Source of the DNA: Acidobacteriota bacterium
GTDB taxonomy: Bacteria > Acidobacteriota > Terriglobia > Terriglobales > Acidobacteriaceae
DNA length: 64,000 bases
Direction: 5' to 3'
NCBI GenBank assembly: GCA_016196065.1
Contig: JACPYL010000010.1
Coordinates: forward strand, 186,001 to 250,000
Each line of letters begins with the position of its first letter. Within the stretch, counting starts at the first letter, position 1. Position numbers and translations under genes: made by a program. Shown piece by piece: positions 52,546-61,013 of the stretch. Under the pieces are notes generated by a model. It saw only the letters and a list, made by a program, of their open reading frames with translations. It had not been told where the DNA came from and did not search any database.

Positions 52546-52953
52546 ATGGATTTCAGCATCGATCATTTAGGTATTGCGGTAAAGTCACTGACGGCCGCGA
52601 AGTCGATTTACGAAAAGCTGGGGATGAAGGTGTCGCCGGAAGAAACCGTCGAGCAGGAAAAGGTCCGGTTGGTGATGGTGTCAGCAGGCGAAAGCCGGCT
52701 GGAGTTGCTGGAAGCAACGTCCGACGACTCGACGATTGCGAAGTTCATCGGCAAACGCGGCGAGGGATTGCATCATGTCTGCATGCGTGTCCCTGACCTC
52801 GAAGCGTCCGTGGCGAAACTGAAAGGCGACGGCGTGCGGCTGGTATCGAACGAGATCAAAATCGGCGCCGGCGGGCACCGCTACGTGTTCGTGCATCCGC
52901 AGAGCACGGGAGGCGTATTGCTGGAGCTAGTCGACGGTGGTTCTCATGCCTAG
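52546..52953 (+). CDS. mce: Methylmalonyl-CoA epimerase
   Basis: 135 residues of the VOC fold with metal ligands in 'DHLGIAV', 'GLHHVCMRV' and 'GGVLLELV'. It interconverts (S)- and (R)-methylmalonyl-CoA, feeding the mutase. AGGAAAGG precedes the ATG. It overlaps the next gene's start by eight bases, so the two are probably co-transcribed. Confidence 0.94.
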   Translation: MDFSIDHLGIAVKSLTAAKSIYEKLGMKVSPEETVEQEKVRLVMVSAGESRLELLEATSDDSTIAKFIGKRGEGLHHVCMRVPDLEASVAKLKGDGVRLVSNEIKIGAGGHRYVFVHPQSTGGVLLELVDGGSHA

Positions 52954-54346
52954 CAGCTATGACGCAATCGTGATCGGCGCCGGGCAAGCGGGGCCGGCGC
53001 TCGCGAATCGTCTGGCGGCCTCCGGCATGGAGGTGGCGTTTGTCGAGCGCTACAAGTTTGGCGGAACCTGCGTCAACTCGGGATGCACTCCAACCAAGAC
53101 CATGGTGGCGAGCGCGTATGCCGCTCATCTAGCGCGGCGAGGGAGCGACTACGGAGTCAACATCGCGGGCGACATCCGCGTGGACATGAAGAAGGTAAAG
53201 GCGCGCAAAGACGCCATCGTTGCTAATTCCTCGAACAGTTTGGAAAAATGGCTGCGCGGCGATCCCAATATCACCGTCTATGCGGGCCACGCGCACTTCG
53301 AATCGGCATCCGAAATCAGCGTAGGGAATGATCGCCTTGCTGCTCCGAAGATCTTTATCAATGTGGGCGGGCGCGCATCCGTTCCCGACATGCCCGGGAT
53401 CGACCAGATATCTTTTCTCAACAATTCGTCAATGATGGACGTGGATTTCCTCCCGCGGCATCTGGTAGTCATCGGCGGCAGCTACATCGGGCTCGAGTTT
53501 GGACAGATGTTCCGTCGCTTTGGAAGTGAAGTGACGATCGTCGAGATGAATTCTCGTTTGATTAAGCGGGAAGATGAGGATGTGTCGGACGCCGTGCGGA
53601 GCATTGTCGAAAATGAGGGCGTGCAGGTCCGGCTGAATTCGAAGTGCATTGCCTTTCGGAAGAGTGGAGACGACATCGCGGTCCGAGTAGATTGCGAAGA
53701 CGGCGCCAAAGAAGTATTTGGATCGCATGTATTGCTGGCAGTTGGCCGGCGTCCGAACACCGACGATCTAGGACTGGAAAAGGCCGGCATCGCAGCCGAT
53801 AAGTTCGGATACATTGTGGTTGACGATCAGTTGCGCACTAATGTGCCTGGCATATGGGCTCTCGGCGATTGCAACGGCCAAGGCGCTTTCACCCACACTT
53901 CTTACAACGACTATGAAATTGTTGTGGCGAATTTGCTGGACAACGATACGCGGCGCGTCAGCGACCGCATTGTCACCTACGGATTGTTTATCGATCCACC
54001 ACTGGGTCGCGCCGGCATGACGGAAGCGGAAGCGCGCGCGTCCGGACGAAAAATTCTCGTCGGCAAACGGCCGATGACGCGGGTTTCGCGGGCACTCGAA
54101 AAAGGTGAAACGCAAGGCTTTATGAAAATCATGGTCGACGCGCAGACGAAAGAGATTCTCGGCGCGGCCGTGCTTGGGCCGGGCGGAGATGAAGCGGTTC
54201 ACTGCGTCCTCGACGTGATGTATGCGAAGAAGCCCTATACCGTGATTCAACGCGCCGTCCACATTCATCCCACGGTCGCAGAGTTGATCCCGACCATCCT
54301 CGGCGAGTTGAAGCCGCTTGAGCCTGTCGTTGCCGGAGCGGCCTGA
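52946..54346 (+). CDS. FAD-dependent pyridine nucleotide-disulfide oxidoreductase (mercuric reductase-like)
   Basis: 466 residues: 'VIGAGQAGPALANRLA' for FAD, redox disulfide in 'GGTCVNSGCTPTKTM', NAD site 'IGGSYIGLEFGQMFRRFGSE', 'WALGDCNGQGAFTH', and the C-terminal 'HIHPTVAELIP'. This is the class of dihydrolipoamide dehydrogenase and MerA; the CVNSGC form and lack of a C-terminal CC pair fit mercuric-reductase-like proteins that do not reduce mercury. ATG 52946 overlaps the epimerase stop. Substrate unknown; it could support general thiol redox. Confidence 0.88.
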   Translation: MPSSYDAIVIGAGQAGPALANRLAASGMEVAFVERYKFGGTCVNSGCTPTKTMVASAYAAHLARRGSDYGVNIAGDIRVDMKKVKARKDAIVANSSNSLEKWLRGDPNITVYAGHAHFESASEISVGNDRLAAPKIFINVGGRASVPDMPGIDQISFLNNSSMMDVDFLPRHLVVIGGSYIGLEFGQMFRRFGSEVTIVEMNSRLIKREDEDVSDAVRSIVENEGVQVRLNSKCIAFRKSGDDIAVRVDCEDGAKEVFGSHVLLAVGRRPNTDDLGLEKAGIAADKFGYIVVDDQLRTNVPGIWALGDCNGQGAFTHTSYNDYEIVVANLLDNDTRRVSDRIVTYGLFIDPPLGRAGMTEAEARASGRKILVGKRPMTRVSRALEKGETQGFMKIMVDAQTKEILGAAVLGPGGDEAVHCVLDVMYAKKPYTVIQRAVHIHPTVAELIPTILGELKPLEPVVAGAA

Positions 54347-54349
54347 TCC

Positions 54350-55024
54350 ATGTTGCTCCTGGCGGTCGACACATCCGGGAAAAATGGAAGCCTGGCGCTG
54401 GCGCGGGTAGTTGCCGGCAAGCCCGCGGTCGAGGTTGTCGAAGAAGTTGCTCTGACGGGCGGAAACTTGTCGGCGCAACTCGTGCCGCAGACGATCTCGC
54501 TGCTCGATAAATACGGATACAGCAAGAGCGATCTATCCGGCTTTGCGGTCGCATCGGGACCGGGCTCGTTTACAGGACTGCGGGTTGGACTGGCGGCCAT
54601 CAAGGCGATGGCGGAAATTCTGCGCCAGCCGATCGCTGCCATCTCGCTGCTGGAGGCAGTCGCGCGGAGCGGAGCGTCTGAGGGACGCGTGCTCTCGCTG
54701 CTCGAAGCAGGACGGAGCGAACTCTATGTGGGCGACTACGAACTCGGTCCGCCGGTTCGGATGCTTCGTGAGCGGCTGCTCGGCAGGGAAGAGTTGGTTG
54801 CCGAGCACGAAGGGCAACTCGTCGTCGCCGTCGACGCGAACATTGCTGACGCGATGCGCGCGGCCGGGCTGCCTGTGAAGCAAGTTGGTTATCCCACCAG
54901 CGGCGAGATTGCGCGTCTCGGTTGGGAGCGCATCCAGAGGGGAGAGACGGTCCTGCCGGAGAATCTGGAAGCCAACTACATTCGGCGGTCCGATGCCGAA
55001 ATTTTCTTCAAGCCGAAAGCCTAA
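54350..55024 (+). CDS. tsaB: tRNA threonylcarbamoyladenosine (t6A37) biosynthesis protein TsaB
   Basis: 224 residues with the ASKHA-like fold ('LAVDTSGKNGSLAL', 'SGPGSFTGLRVGLAAIK'). TsaB is the scaffold for TsaD in making t6A at position 37 of tRNAs. It starts four bases after the flavoprotein stop and is followed directly by rimI, a neighbour pairing conserved in many bacteria, which supports the call. Confidence 0.93.
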   Translation: MLLLAVDTSGKNGSLALARVVAGKPAVEVVEEVALTGGNLSAQLVPQTISLLDKYGYSKSDLSGFAVASGPGSFTGLRVGLAAIKAMAEILRQPIAAISLLEAVARSGASEGRVLSLLEAGRSELYVGDYELGPPVRMLRERLLGREELVAEHEGQLVVAVDANIADAMRAAGLPVKQVGYPTSGEIARLGWERIQRGETVLPENLEANYIRRSDAEIFFKPKA

Positions 55025-55031
55025 GACTCTC

Positions 55032-55514
55032 ATGCCTGTCAAGATTCGTTCCGCAGTGTTGGCCGACGTGCCCGCGCTACTCACGATCGATCGGGAGTCA
55101 GTGAGCGCCGCGCACTGGACAAATGAGCAGTACGAACAACGCGTGAGCGAGGCCTCCGTTCTCGTAGCTGAAGAAGAAGGTGAAGAAGAAAATGATGTTT
55201 GCGGATTCGTCTGCACACGCGTGGTAGCCGATCAGTGGGAAATAGAAAACATTGTCGTCGCGGAGACAAAGCGGCGACGCGGAGTCGCGGATGCATTACT
55301 GCAAGACGTTCTGAGCGGCGCGCGTGATCATGCTGCAACTTCGGTGTGGTTGGAAGTGCGAGAGTCGAATGATCCTGCTCGGCGACTGTACGAGAAGTAC
55401 AGCTTCAGGGAATCGGGTAGGCGTCGCGGATACTACCAAAATCCATTAGAAGATGCCGTGTTGTACGAACTGCAACTCTCCAGACCGCAAGTCACGATCA
55501 AATCAAGCTGCTGA
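55032..55514 (+). CDS. rimI: RimI-like GNAT N-acetyltransferase
   Basis: 160 residues. The GNAT acetyl-CoA motif is 'ETKRRRGVADALLQDVL', and 'RRLYEKYSFRESGRRRGYY' is typical of RimI, which acetylates the N-terminus of ribosomal protein S18. ATG 55032 starts 'MPVKIRSAVLADVPALL'; the longer open frame from 54885 overlaps tsaB and is not needed. It follows tsaB by seven bases. Confidence 0.85.
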   Translation: MPVKIRSAVLADVPALLTIDRESVSAAHWTNEQYEQRVSEASVLVAEEEGEEENDVCGFVCTRVVADQWEIENIVVAETKRRRGVADALLQDVLSGARDHAATSVWLEVRESNDPARRLYEKYSFRESGRRRGYYQNPLEDAVLYELQLSRPQVTIKSSC

Positions 55515-55667
55515 TTCTAAAGAGCGAAGGCTAGTCGTGCACAGAATTATCTGGCAACGTTTGGACATCTACCAACTGTGGAAAAGATCTATGAAAATCC
55601 GTTGAACGGGTATTTAGCCTGTGCTACCTTTTAACCGAACGGTAACAATCCCAGGAGGTCCGCAAGA

Positions 55668-55886
55668 ATGCTGACTTCGAGAGACCAACTCCTTTCTGGC
55701 CACGATGAATTCCGCAGGCTGGTTCAGGAGCACTCGCAGTTTTCCCAAAGACTCGAATCCCTTACGCAAAAGCGTTATCTCACCGAAGACGAAAAATTAG
55801 AAGAAGTGCGATTGAAGAAACTGAAGCTGCGTCTGAAAGACCAGATGCTCACGATCGAGCAGACATTTCAGCGGCAGTCAGCGTAG
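55668..55886 (+). CDS. DUF465/YdcH-type small helical protein
   Basis: 72 residues, two amphipathic helices ('HDEFRRLVQEHSQFSQRLES' and 'DEKLEEVRLKKLKLRLKDQM') as in the DUF465/YdcH family. Function unknown. CCAGGAGGTCC before the ATG is an exceptionally strong ribosome site, so high expression is likely. A terminator follows 75 bases later. Confidence 0.85.
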   Translation: MLTSRDQLLSGHDEFRRLVQEHSQFSQRLESLTQKRYLTEDEKLEEVRLKKLKLRLKDQMLTIEQTFQRQSA

Positions 55887-55961
55887 AGCCAGACGGCCCG
55901 GAGGGCGGGGCCGGAAAAGCAGTGCCAGACATTATTGCGGGTAATTTATGTATGGGTACCG

Positions 55962-55984
55962 GGCGCATCTAAGCGCCTTTTTTT
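55962..55984 (+). terminator. Rho-independent terminator
   Basis: GGCGC (55962-55966), loop ATCTAA, GCGCC (55973-55977) and seven T. It ends the DUF465 gene and isolates it from psd. Confidence 0.9.
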
Positions 55985-56017
55985 ATTGCAGTTATGTAGT
56001 TTCCTGCAACGCCGCTC

Positions 56018-56023
56018 TATAAT
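56018..56023 (+). promoter_or_regulatory. -10 element for psd, short leader
   Basis: Perfect TATAAT with predicted +1 at 56030, giving a leader of only seven bases before ATG 56037 and no ribosome site. Confidence 0.55.
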
Positions 56024-56036
56024 CAGTTGGATTCCC

Positions 56037-56696
56037 ATGGTTCGTGACGGCTACTTCTACGGTGTAGGCAGTGTGTTGGCTGCGGCGGTCCTTTTCTGGC
56101 TAACGGCTTGGCCCTACGCGATCCCCGTACTGCTGCTGGGAGCGTTCTGTCTGTGGTTCTTTCGCGATCCCGAACGGCAGATTCCTCAAACACCGGGCGC
56201 GGTCGTATCGCCCGGCGACGGCAAGGTCACGGATGTCTCGGTCGTAAATTCAAACGGCGTTTCGCAAAGCCGGATCAGCATTTTTCTCAGCGTGTTCAAC
56301 GTGCACGTGAATCGGTCGCCGATCGCAGGTGTCATCCGCGAAGTTCGTTACCAGCGCGGCAAGTTCCTGAACGCGATGGCTGCGAACTCCGCGGAAGAGA
56401 ACGAACAGAACATCGTCACGGTCGAAGGTGAGGGACAGAAGGTCATCTTCAAACAGATTGCGGGACTGATCGCGCGCCGCATCGTTTTCACCGGCAAAGT
56501 CGGCGATCAGGTGGAACGTGGCCAGCGAATCGGCTTGATCAAGTTCGGCTCGCGTGTGGATGTGCTCATGGATCGCAGCGCCAACATTCAAGTGAAGGTT
56601 GGTGACCGCGTCCGGGGCGGGGCATCCGTGCTTGCCGTGCTGAAAGTCGCGACTGAATCACAACCAGTTTTGACCGGAAGTCGGGAGGCGCACTAG
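56037..56696 (+). CDS. psd: Phosphatidylserine decarboxylase, short form
   Basis: 219 residues with two membrane helices at the N-terminus and the catalytic domain: '[10 protein letters not shown]', '[13 protein letters not shown]' and the self-cleavage Gly-Ser in '[11 protein letters not shown]', which makes the pyruvoyl group. It converts phosphatidylserine to phosphatidylethanolamine. The frame is open back to 55935, but ATG 56037 follows the terminator and promoter and is the natural start. pssA starts two bases after the stop. Confidence 0.93.
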   Translation: MVRDGYFYGVGSVLAAAVLFWLTAWPYAIPVLLLGAFCLWFFRDPERQIPQTPGAVVSPGDGKVTDVSVVNSNGVSQSRISIFLSVFNVHVNRSPIAGVIREVRYQRGKFLNAMAANSAEENEQNIVTVEGEGQKVIFKQIAGLIARRIVFTGKVGDQVERGQRIGLIKFGSRVDVLMDRSANIQVKVGDRVRGGASVLAVLKVATESQPVLTGSREAH

Positions 56697-56698
56697 CC

Positions 56699-57568
56699 AT
56701 GGATGAGCAGATCGCCACGCGTCGCGACTCGAAGAGCGGAAAATTACGCAAGGGAATGTACATCCTGCCGTCGCTGTTCACGACTGCAAATATCGCGGCG
56801 GGGTTTTACGCGATCCTGGAAACAGTGCACGGCATTTCAGGTGAGGCTCGGCATCTCGACTACGCGGCGATGGCCATTGGTTTCGCCGTTTTGTTCGATG
56901 GCTTGGACGGTCGCATTGCGCGCATGACCCGCACCGACAGCGATTTTGGCAGGGAACTGGATTCCCTCGCTGACGTGATCACCTTCGGTGTTGCGCCTGC
57001 GTTGCTGGCGTGGATGTGGGGATTTCATCTACTGCCACCGGCGGGAATTGCTCCCGATCTGTATCTGAAGATCACGCAGTTGGGAACGATTGGTTGTTTT
57101 GCTTTCCTGATGGCAGGTGCGAGCCGCTTGGCAAGATTCAATATCGCAAAGAATCCGCAGCCTTCGAATCCAGGACGTCCCGGCAAAAAGTATTTTGTAG
57201 GCATGCCGATTCCCGCGGGCGCCGGTGTGATCGCGGCCATGATTCACTACTCGGGAGGAGCGCCAATCATTTCCTGGGTGACGGCGATGAGTTGGCTCAT
57301 GATGGTGGTGGTCGTCGGCTATCTGATGGTCAGCACGTGGCGCTTCTATAGTTTCAAGGACATTGATTTTCGATCTCGCCGTCCTTTCCGCCTGATTGTT
57401 CTGATTGCCATTTTGATCGCGTCGATCCGCTATTTTTCGGGCCCGGTACTGTTCGCGATCGCAATTCTCTACATGGCTTCGGGTGTCCTGTGGCGTCTGC
57501 AGTGGATTTTTCGGCGCAAGAATCCTCCTGCACCTCCGGCGTATCGGGAGGCATCTCAGACTTCATGA
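56699..57568 (+). CDS. pssA: CDP-diacylglycerol-serine O-phosphatidyltransferase
   Basis: 289 residues, several membrane helices, with the CDP-alcohol phosphotransferase motif spread over 'FDGLDGRIARMT', 'DFGRELDSLADV'. It makes phosphatidylserine for the neighbouring decarboxylase. It overlaps the Asd-like gene by four bases. ATG 56699 is two bases after the psd stop. Confidence 0.93.
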   Translation: MDEQIATRRDSKSGKLRKGMYILPSLFTTANIAAGFYAILETVHGISGEARHLDYAAMAIGFAVLFDGLDGRIARMTRTDSDFGRELDSLADVITFGVAPALLAWMWGFHLLPPAGIAPDLYLKITQLGTIGCFAFLMAGASRLARFNIAKNPQPSNPGRPGKKYFVGMPIPAGAGVIAAMIHYSGGAPIISWVTAMSWLMMVVVVGYLMVSTWRFYSFKDIDFRSRRPFRLIVLIAILIASIRYFSGPVLFAIAILYMASGVLWRLQWIFRRKNPPAPPAYREASQTS

Positions 57569-58635
57569 CTTCCGTTTCCAAGCCAGGCACGTCCCACTCC
57601 GATCTGCTGGGTACCAACCTGTATCGCGCTGCCATCGTCGGTGCCGCCACTCTGCGGGGAAAAGAAGTTGCGGAGGTGTTGAAAGACCGCAACTTTCCAG
57701 CGGTCGACGTTCGTCTGCTGGATGACGAAGAATCTCTCGGACGACTCGAAGCACTCGGCGACGAGATGAGTTTTATCCAGAGCATTCGCCCGGAACAATT
57801 TGAGCGCGTCGACTTCACGTTCTTTGCGGCCGAGCCGGCGAGCACACGTGGCAACTGGAAGATCGCGCGAGACCTGGGTAACACGATCGTCGATCTCTCG
57901 TTTGCACTGGAGGGAGAGGCGGGAGCTTCGATACGGTCGCCGTGGATCGAACGGGTATCCGGCCAGCCGGTGCTTCCTGAGCTTCAGCCTGGCCCGGTTG
58001 TGACAGCACACCCGGCTGCCACCGTTCTCGCGCTGTTGGCGTTGCGCTCTGCGAATGCAGGCAAGGTGGAACGTTTTGTGGCGACGGTGTTTGAGCCGGC
58101 CTCGGAACGCGGGCAGAAGGGCATGGACGAATTACATGAGCAAACGGTGAACCTGCTGTCGTTCCAGGACCTGCCCAAAAATGTTTATGACGCGCAGGTC
58201 GCATTCAGCATGCTGGCTCGCTACGGACCGCGGTCCGAGCCTTCGCTGGATGCGGTGTCGCAAAGAGTTTTGAAGCATTACAAACAGATTGCTCCCAGTG
58301 CCGTGCCTCCTTCTCTGCTGGTTGTACATGCGCCAATTTTTCACGGGCATGCATTCTCCATCTATCTGGAAACGGAGAAACCTGTGTCGGCCAGCGAATT
58401 CGCCCAGAAACTTTCGGGCGATCACGTGGTGGCGACAAGCGGTGCTGAAGATGTTCCGAACAATGTGAGTGCCGCTGGGCAGGGAGACATCCTGGTGTCG
58501 TTGACGCGCGATGCCAGTCGCGAGAATGGAATGTGGCTGTGGGCCGCTTCTGACAACCTTCGTGTTGCAGCTCTAACGGCCGTCGAGTGCGCGGAAACCA
58601 TGACCGCATCGCGTCCGCGAGGTCAGATTCAATGA
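57565..58635 (+). CDS. Aspartate-semialdehyde dehydrogenase-like protein lacking the catalytic Cys
   Basis: 356 residues from ATG 57565 (ATGA overlap with pssA). It keeps the fold of Asd: N-terminal 'VGAATLRGKEVAEVLKDRN', 'FFAAEPAS' and late 'APIFHGHAFSIYLETE' (His kept). At the catalytic position Asd has 'xNCS/T'; here the aligned segment is 'TAHPAATVLALLAL', with Ala for Cys, and the Gln region reads 'FEPASERG'. This resembles E. coli Usg, an Asd-like protein without that Cys. True dehydrogenase activity is unlikely. It sits between lipid and LPS genes, role unknown. Confidence 0.8.
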   Translation: MTSVSKPGTSHSDLLGTNLYRAAIVGAATLRGKEVAEVLKDRNFPAVDVRLLDDEESLGRLEALGDEMSFIQSIRPEQFERVDFTFFAAEPASTRGNWKIARDLGNTIVDLSFALEGEAGASIRSPWIERVSGQPVLPELQPGPVVTAHPAATVLALLALRSANAGKVERFVATVFEPASERGQKGMDELHEQTVNLLSFQDLPKNVYDAQVAFSMLARYGPRSEPSLDAVSQRVLKHYKQIAPSAVPPSLLVVHAPIFHGHAFSIYLETEKPVSASEFAQKLSGDHVVATSGAEDVPNNVSAAGQGDILVSLTRDASRENGMWLWAASDNLRVAALTAVECAETMTASRPRGQIQ

Positions 58636-59156
58636 GACGGCTAGCCGTGTCACTCGCCATGGCAGCGGTGACGGTAGCTGCGTCCAGTTGTGGTTATCAC
58701 ACGGTGGGGCACAACGTCGCGTTGCCGCAAAATGTCCGGACGATCGCCGTACCGGGCTTCGTGAGCCATAGCCCAACGTTTCGCGTCGAACAGGTGATGA
58801 CGGACGCGGTGGTGCGCGAATTCAATACGCGCACGCAATTCCACGTGATCCATGAAGCGAAGCCCGACGCCGATGCCGTACTCAAAGGCACAGTGCTGTC
58901 GGCGACCGCTTCTCCGCTGGCATACGACTCGAAAACCGGGCGCGCTGCGAGCGTGCTTGTCACCGTCAGCATGCAAGTCACGTTGACCGATCGCGAAGGC
59001 AAAGTTCTCTTTCAGAATCCTTCCTACTTGTTCCATGAGCAGTATGAGTTGTCGCGCGAGCTTTCCAGTTTCTTCGAGGAAGACTCCTCCGCGATGGATC
59101 GTCTCTCGCGGGATTTCGCGCGTACACTGGTGGCCAATATTCTGGAGGGTTACTGA
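58632..59156 (+). CDS. lptE: LptE-like outer-membrane LPS assembly lipoprotein
   Basis: 174 residues from ATG 58632 (ATGA overlap). Signal peptide ends in a lipobox 'AASSC', followed by 'GYHTVGHN' and 'IAVPGFVSHSPTFRVEQVM', as in LptE. LptE plugs LptD and helps place LPS in the outer membrane. The Gly-Tyr-His start of the mature chain is typical. The upstream longer frame from 58587 is not needed. holA follows by five bases. Confidence 0.85.
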   Translation: MRRLAVSLAMAAVTVAASSCGYHTVGHNVALPQNVRTIAVPGFVSHSPTFRVEQVMTDAVVREFNTRTQFHVIHEAKPDADAVLKGTVLSATASPLAYDSKTGRAASVLVTVSMQVTLTDREGKVLFQNPSYLFHEQYELSRELSSFFEEDSSAMDRLSRDFARTLVANILEGY

Positions 59157-59161
59157 TCTCG

Positions 59162-60289
59162 ATGCGCGGCTTCGCCCAGTCCGACCGGTTTCTTTCCGAG
59201 CTTGAGTCGCGCAAGCTGAAGGCCGCCTACGTCCTGGTCGGAGACGAAGCATTTTTCCGCAAACGCTACCGGGACGCCATTCTTGAGCACCTGGTCGCGC
59301 CTGATTCCCGCGATTTCAGCTTCTTCGAATATGACCTGAGCGAAACGTCACTGATTGAAGTTCTGGACCGGGCGCGTACGCCTTCGCTCATGGCGCCATT
59401 CCAGGTGTTCTTTGTGCGGGGCGTGAAGAGTCTGTTTGGACGAGGCTCGAACGAAGAAAAGATCAACGCCATCACCGACTACTGCAAGAATCCCAATCCC
59501 GACGCGCTGCTGGTGTTTGTCGCCGACCACATTAGTATCCCGGCGGACGCGCGCAAAATGGAGATGACGGACAAAGACCGCTACCAGAAGATTCGCGAAG
59601 ATCTGGGACCGATTTGCGGGATCGTCGAACTGGCACGTGTGGAAGAAGGCGAGGCGGTCCGGTGGATCGGCGAGTACTGCGCCGCACGAGACGTGAAGAT
59701 CGATGCCGACGGCGCCCGCGAACTCGTCGACGCATTGGGCGGCGACATGATGACCATTTCCAATGAGCTTGAAAAGCTGATTCTCTATGTGGGCGAAAAG
59801 AAGAGAATTTCGCTGGGCGACGTGGAGACCATGGTCCTCTCTGCCAAGCAACGCTCGCTCTATGAACTGACGGATGCTATTTCGCTCAAAGATCGAGTTC
59901 GTGCTCTGGAAATACTGGACGCTCTTCTCTCGAGCGGAGACGGCGAAGAAGCGGCCATAGGCCACCTCTACATGCTGGCCAAGACCTTTCGACAGATGCT
60001 GGTCATCCTCGAACGCAACGTTCGCGACCAGCGCATGTTGTGGGCGGCCTTGTGGCAGGGGTTCCGCGTGCCTCCATTTGCGGCCGACGATATCATCCGG
60101 CAAGCGCGCCGCTACAAATCAAAACGCGAATTGACGCGGGGCATCCGGTTGGTTGCCAAAGCTGATCTGGCGCTGCGCTCGAATCCTCCCGGAAAGCGGT
60201 TGATCCTCGAGAAGTTGGTGCTCGATCTGGCAGGAGAAGTGAAAGTGGAGAGCACCGGCGGATGGATGCAGGAAGAACTGCCGGTCTAA
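59162..60289 (+). CDS. holA: DNA polymerase III delta subunit
   Basis: 375 residues with the clamp-loader arrangement: N-terminal RecA-like 'AYVLVGDEAFFRKRYRDAIL', 'VFFVRGVKSLF', 'GDMMTISNELEKLILYVG' and the C-terminal helical domain. Delta opens the beta clamp during loading. The lptE-holA neighbour order is common in bacteria and supports both calls. Confidence 0.93.
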   Translation: MRGFAQSDRFLSELESRKLKAAYVLVGDEAFFRKRYRDAILEHLVAPDSRDFSFFEYDLSETSLIEVLDRARTPSLMAPFQVFFVRGVKSLFGRGSNEEKINAITDYCKNPNPDALLVFVADHISIPADARKMEMTDKDRYQKIREDLGPICGIVELARVEEGEAVRWIGEYCAARDVKIDADGARELVDALGGDMMTISNELEKLILYVGEKKRISLGDVETMVLSAKQRSLYELTDAISLKDRVRALEILDALLSSGDGEEAAIGHLYMLAKTFRQMLVILERNVRDQRMLWAALWQGFRVPPFAADDIIRQARRYKSKRELTRGIRLVAKADLALRSNPPGKRLILEKLVLDLAGEVKVESTGGWMQEELPV

Positions 60290-60301
60290 GCAACAATCCC
60301 T

Positions 60302-60997
60302 ATGCTGACTCCAGGCGACATTATTTCGTATCTAGAAATGTGCGCTCCTTTCGGAATCAATCTTCAGCGCGGCATGAATTTCCAAATAAGGAATGGCGAA
60401 AGTCTAATTTTGATGAGTCAAAGACCGGGCGCACCATACGAGGACCGGGTCGAGCAAGGAGGCGAGATCATCATCTATGAGGGTCACGATTTGCCTAGAA
60501 TGGCGGCAGCGCCCGACCCTAAGACCAAGGACCAGCCTGAATTTCAATCAAATGGTAGGCCAACTCAGAACGGCCTGTTTGCGGCGGCGGCAGCTAGGTT
60601 TAAAGAGGGGAATGCCAGTGCCCGACGTGTAAGAGTATTCGAGAAGATTCGCGCTGGCATTTGGGTTTACAACGGACTGTTCGAACTGGTCGATTCCTGG
60701 CGCGAGGAGGCTGGCAATCGCAGGGTGTTTAAGTTCAAATTGCAGATTGTTGAAGAGTTACCGCTGTCGGCGCAACTGCGCAATCCTTCGCTCGACCACG
60801 ATCGCGTAATTCCGACGCATGTCAAATTGGAAGTTTGGAAGCGTGATAAAGGTCAGTGTGTGAAATGCGGTAGTTCAGAGAACCTGCATTTCGATCACAT
60901 TATCCCGTACTCACTGGGTGGTTCATCTAAAGTCTCGAGCAACATTCAGATATTGTGCGCCCAACACAACCTCGAAAAACACGACACTATTGAGTAA
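60302..60997 (+). CDS. HNH endonuclease with SRA-like domain, probable modification-dependent restriction enzyme
   Basis: 231 residues. The middle resembles an SRA/YDG domain: 'GGEIIIYEGHDLPR', 'NASARRVRVFEK', 'IWVYNGLFELVDSW', 'VFKFKLQ'. The C-terminus is an HNH nuclease with zinc cysteines 'CVKCGSSENLHFDHIIP' and 'SNIQILCAQHNLEKHD'. SRA-HNH proteins of the ScoMcrA type cut DNA carrying modified cytosine or phosphorothioate. It begins 12 bases after holA, with no partner methylase. A typical type IV defence gene, probably acquired. Confidence 0.8.
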   Translation: MLTPGDIISYLEMCAPFGINLQRGMNFQIRNGESLILMSQRPGAPYEDRVEQGGEIIIYEGHDLPRMAAAPDPKTKDQPEFQSNGRPTQNGLFAAAAARFKEGNASARRVRVFEKIRAGIWVYNGLFELVDSWREEAGNRRVFKFKLQIVEELPLSAQLRNPSLDHDRVIPTHVKLEVWKRDKGQCVKCGSSENLHFDHIIPYSLGGSSKVSSNIQILCAQHNLEKHDTIE

Positions 60998-61013
60998 TCG
61001 CGCTGGGAGCTCT

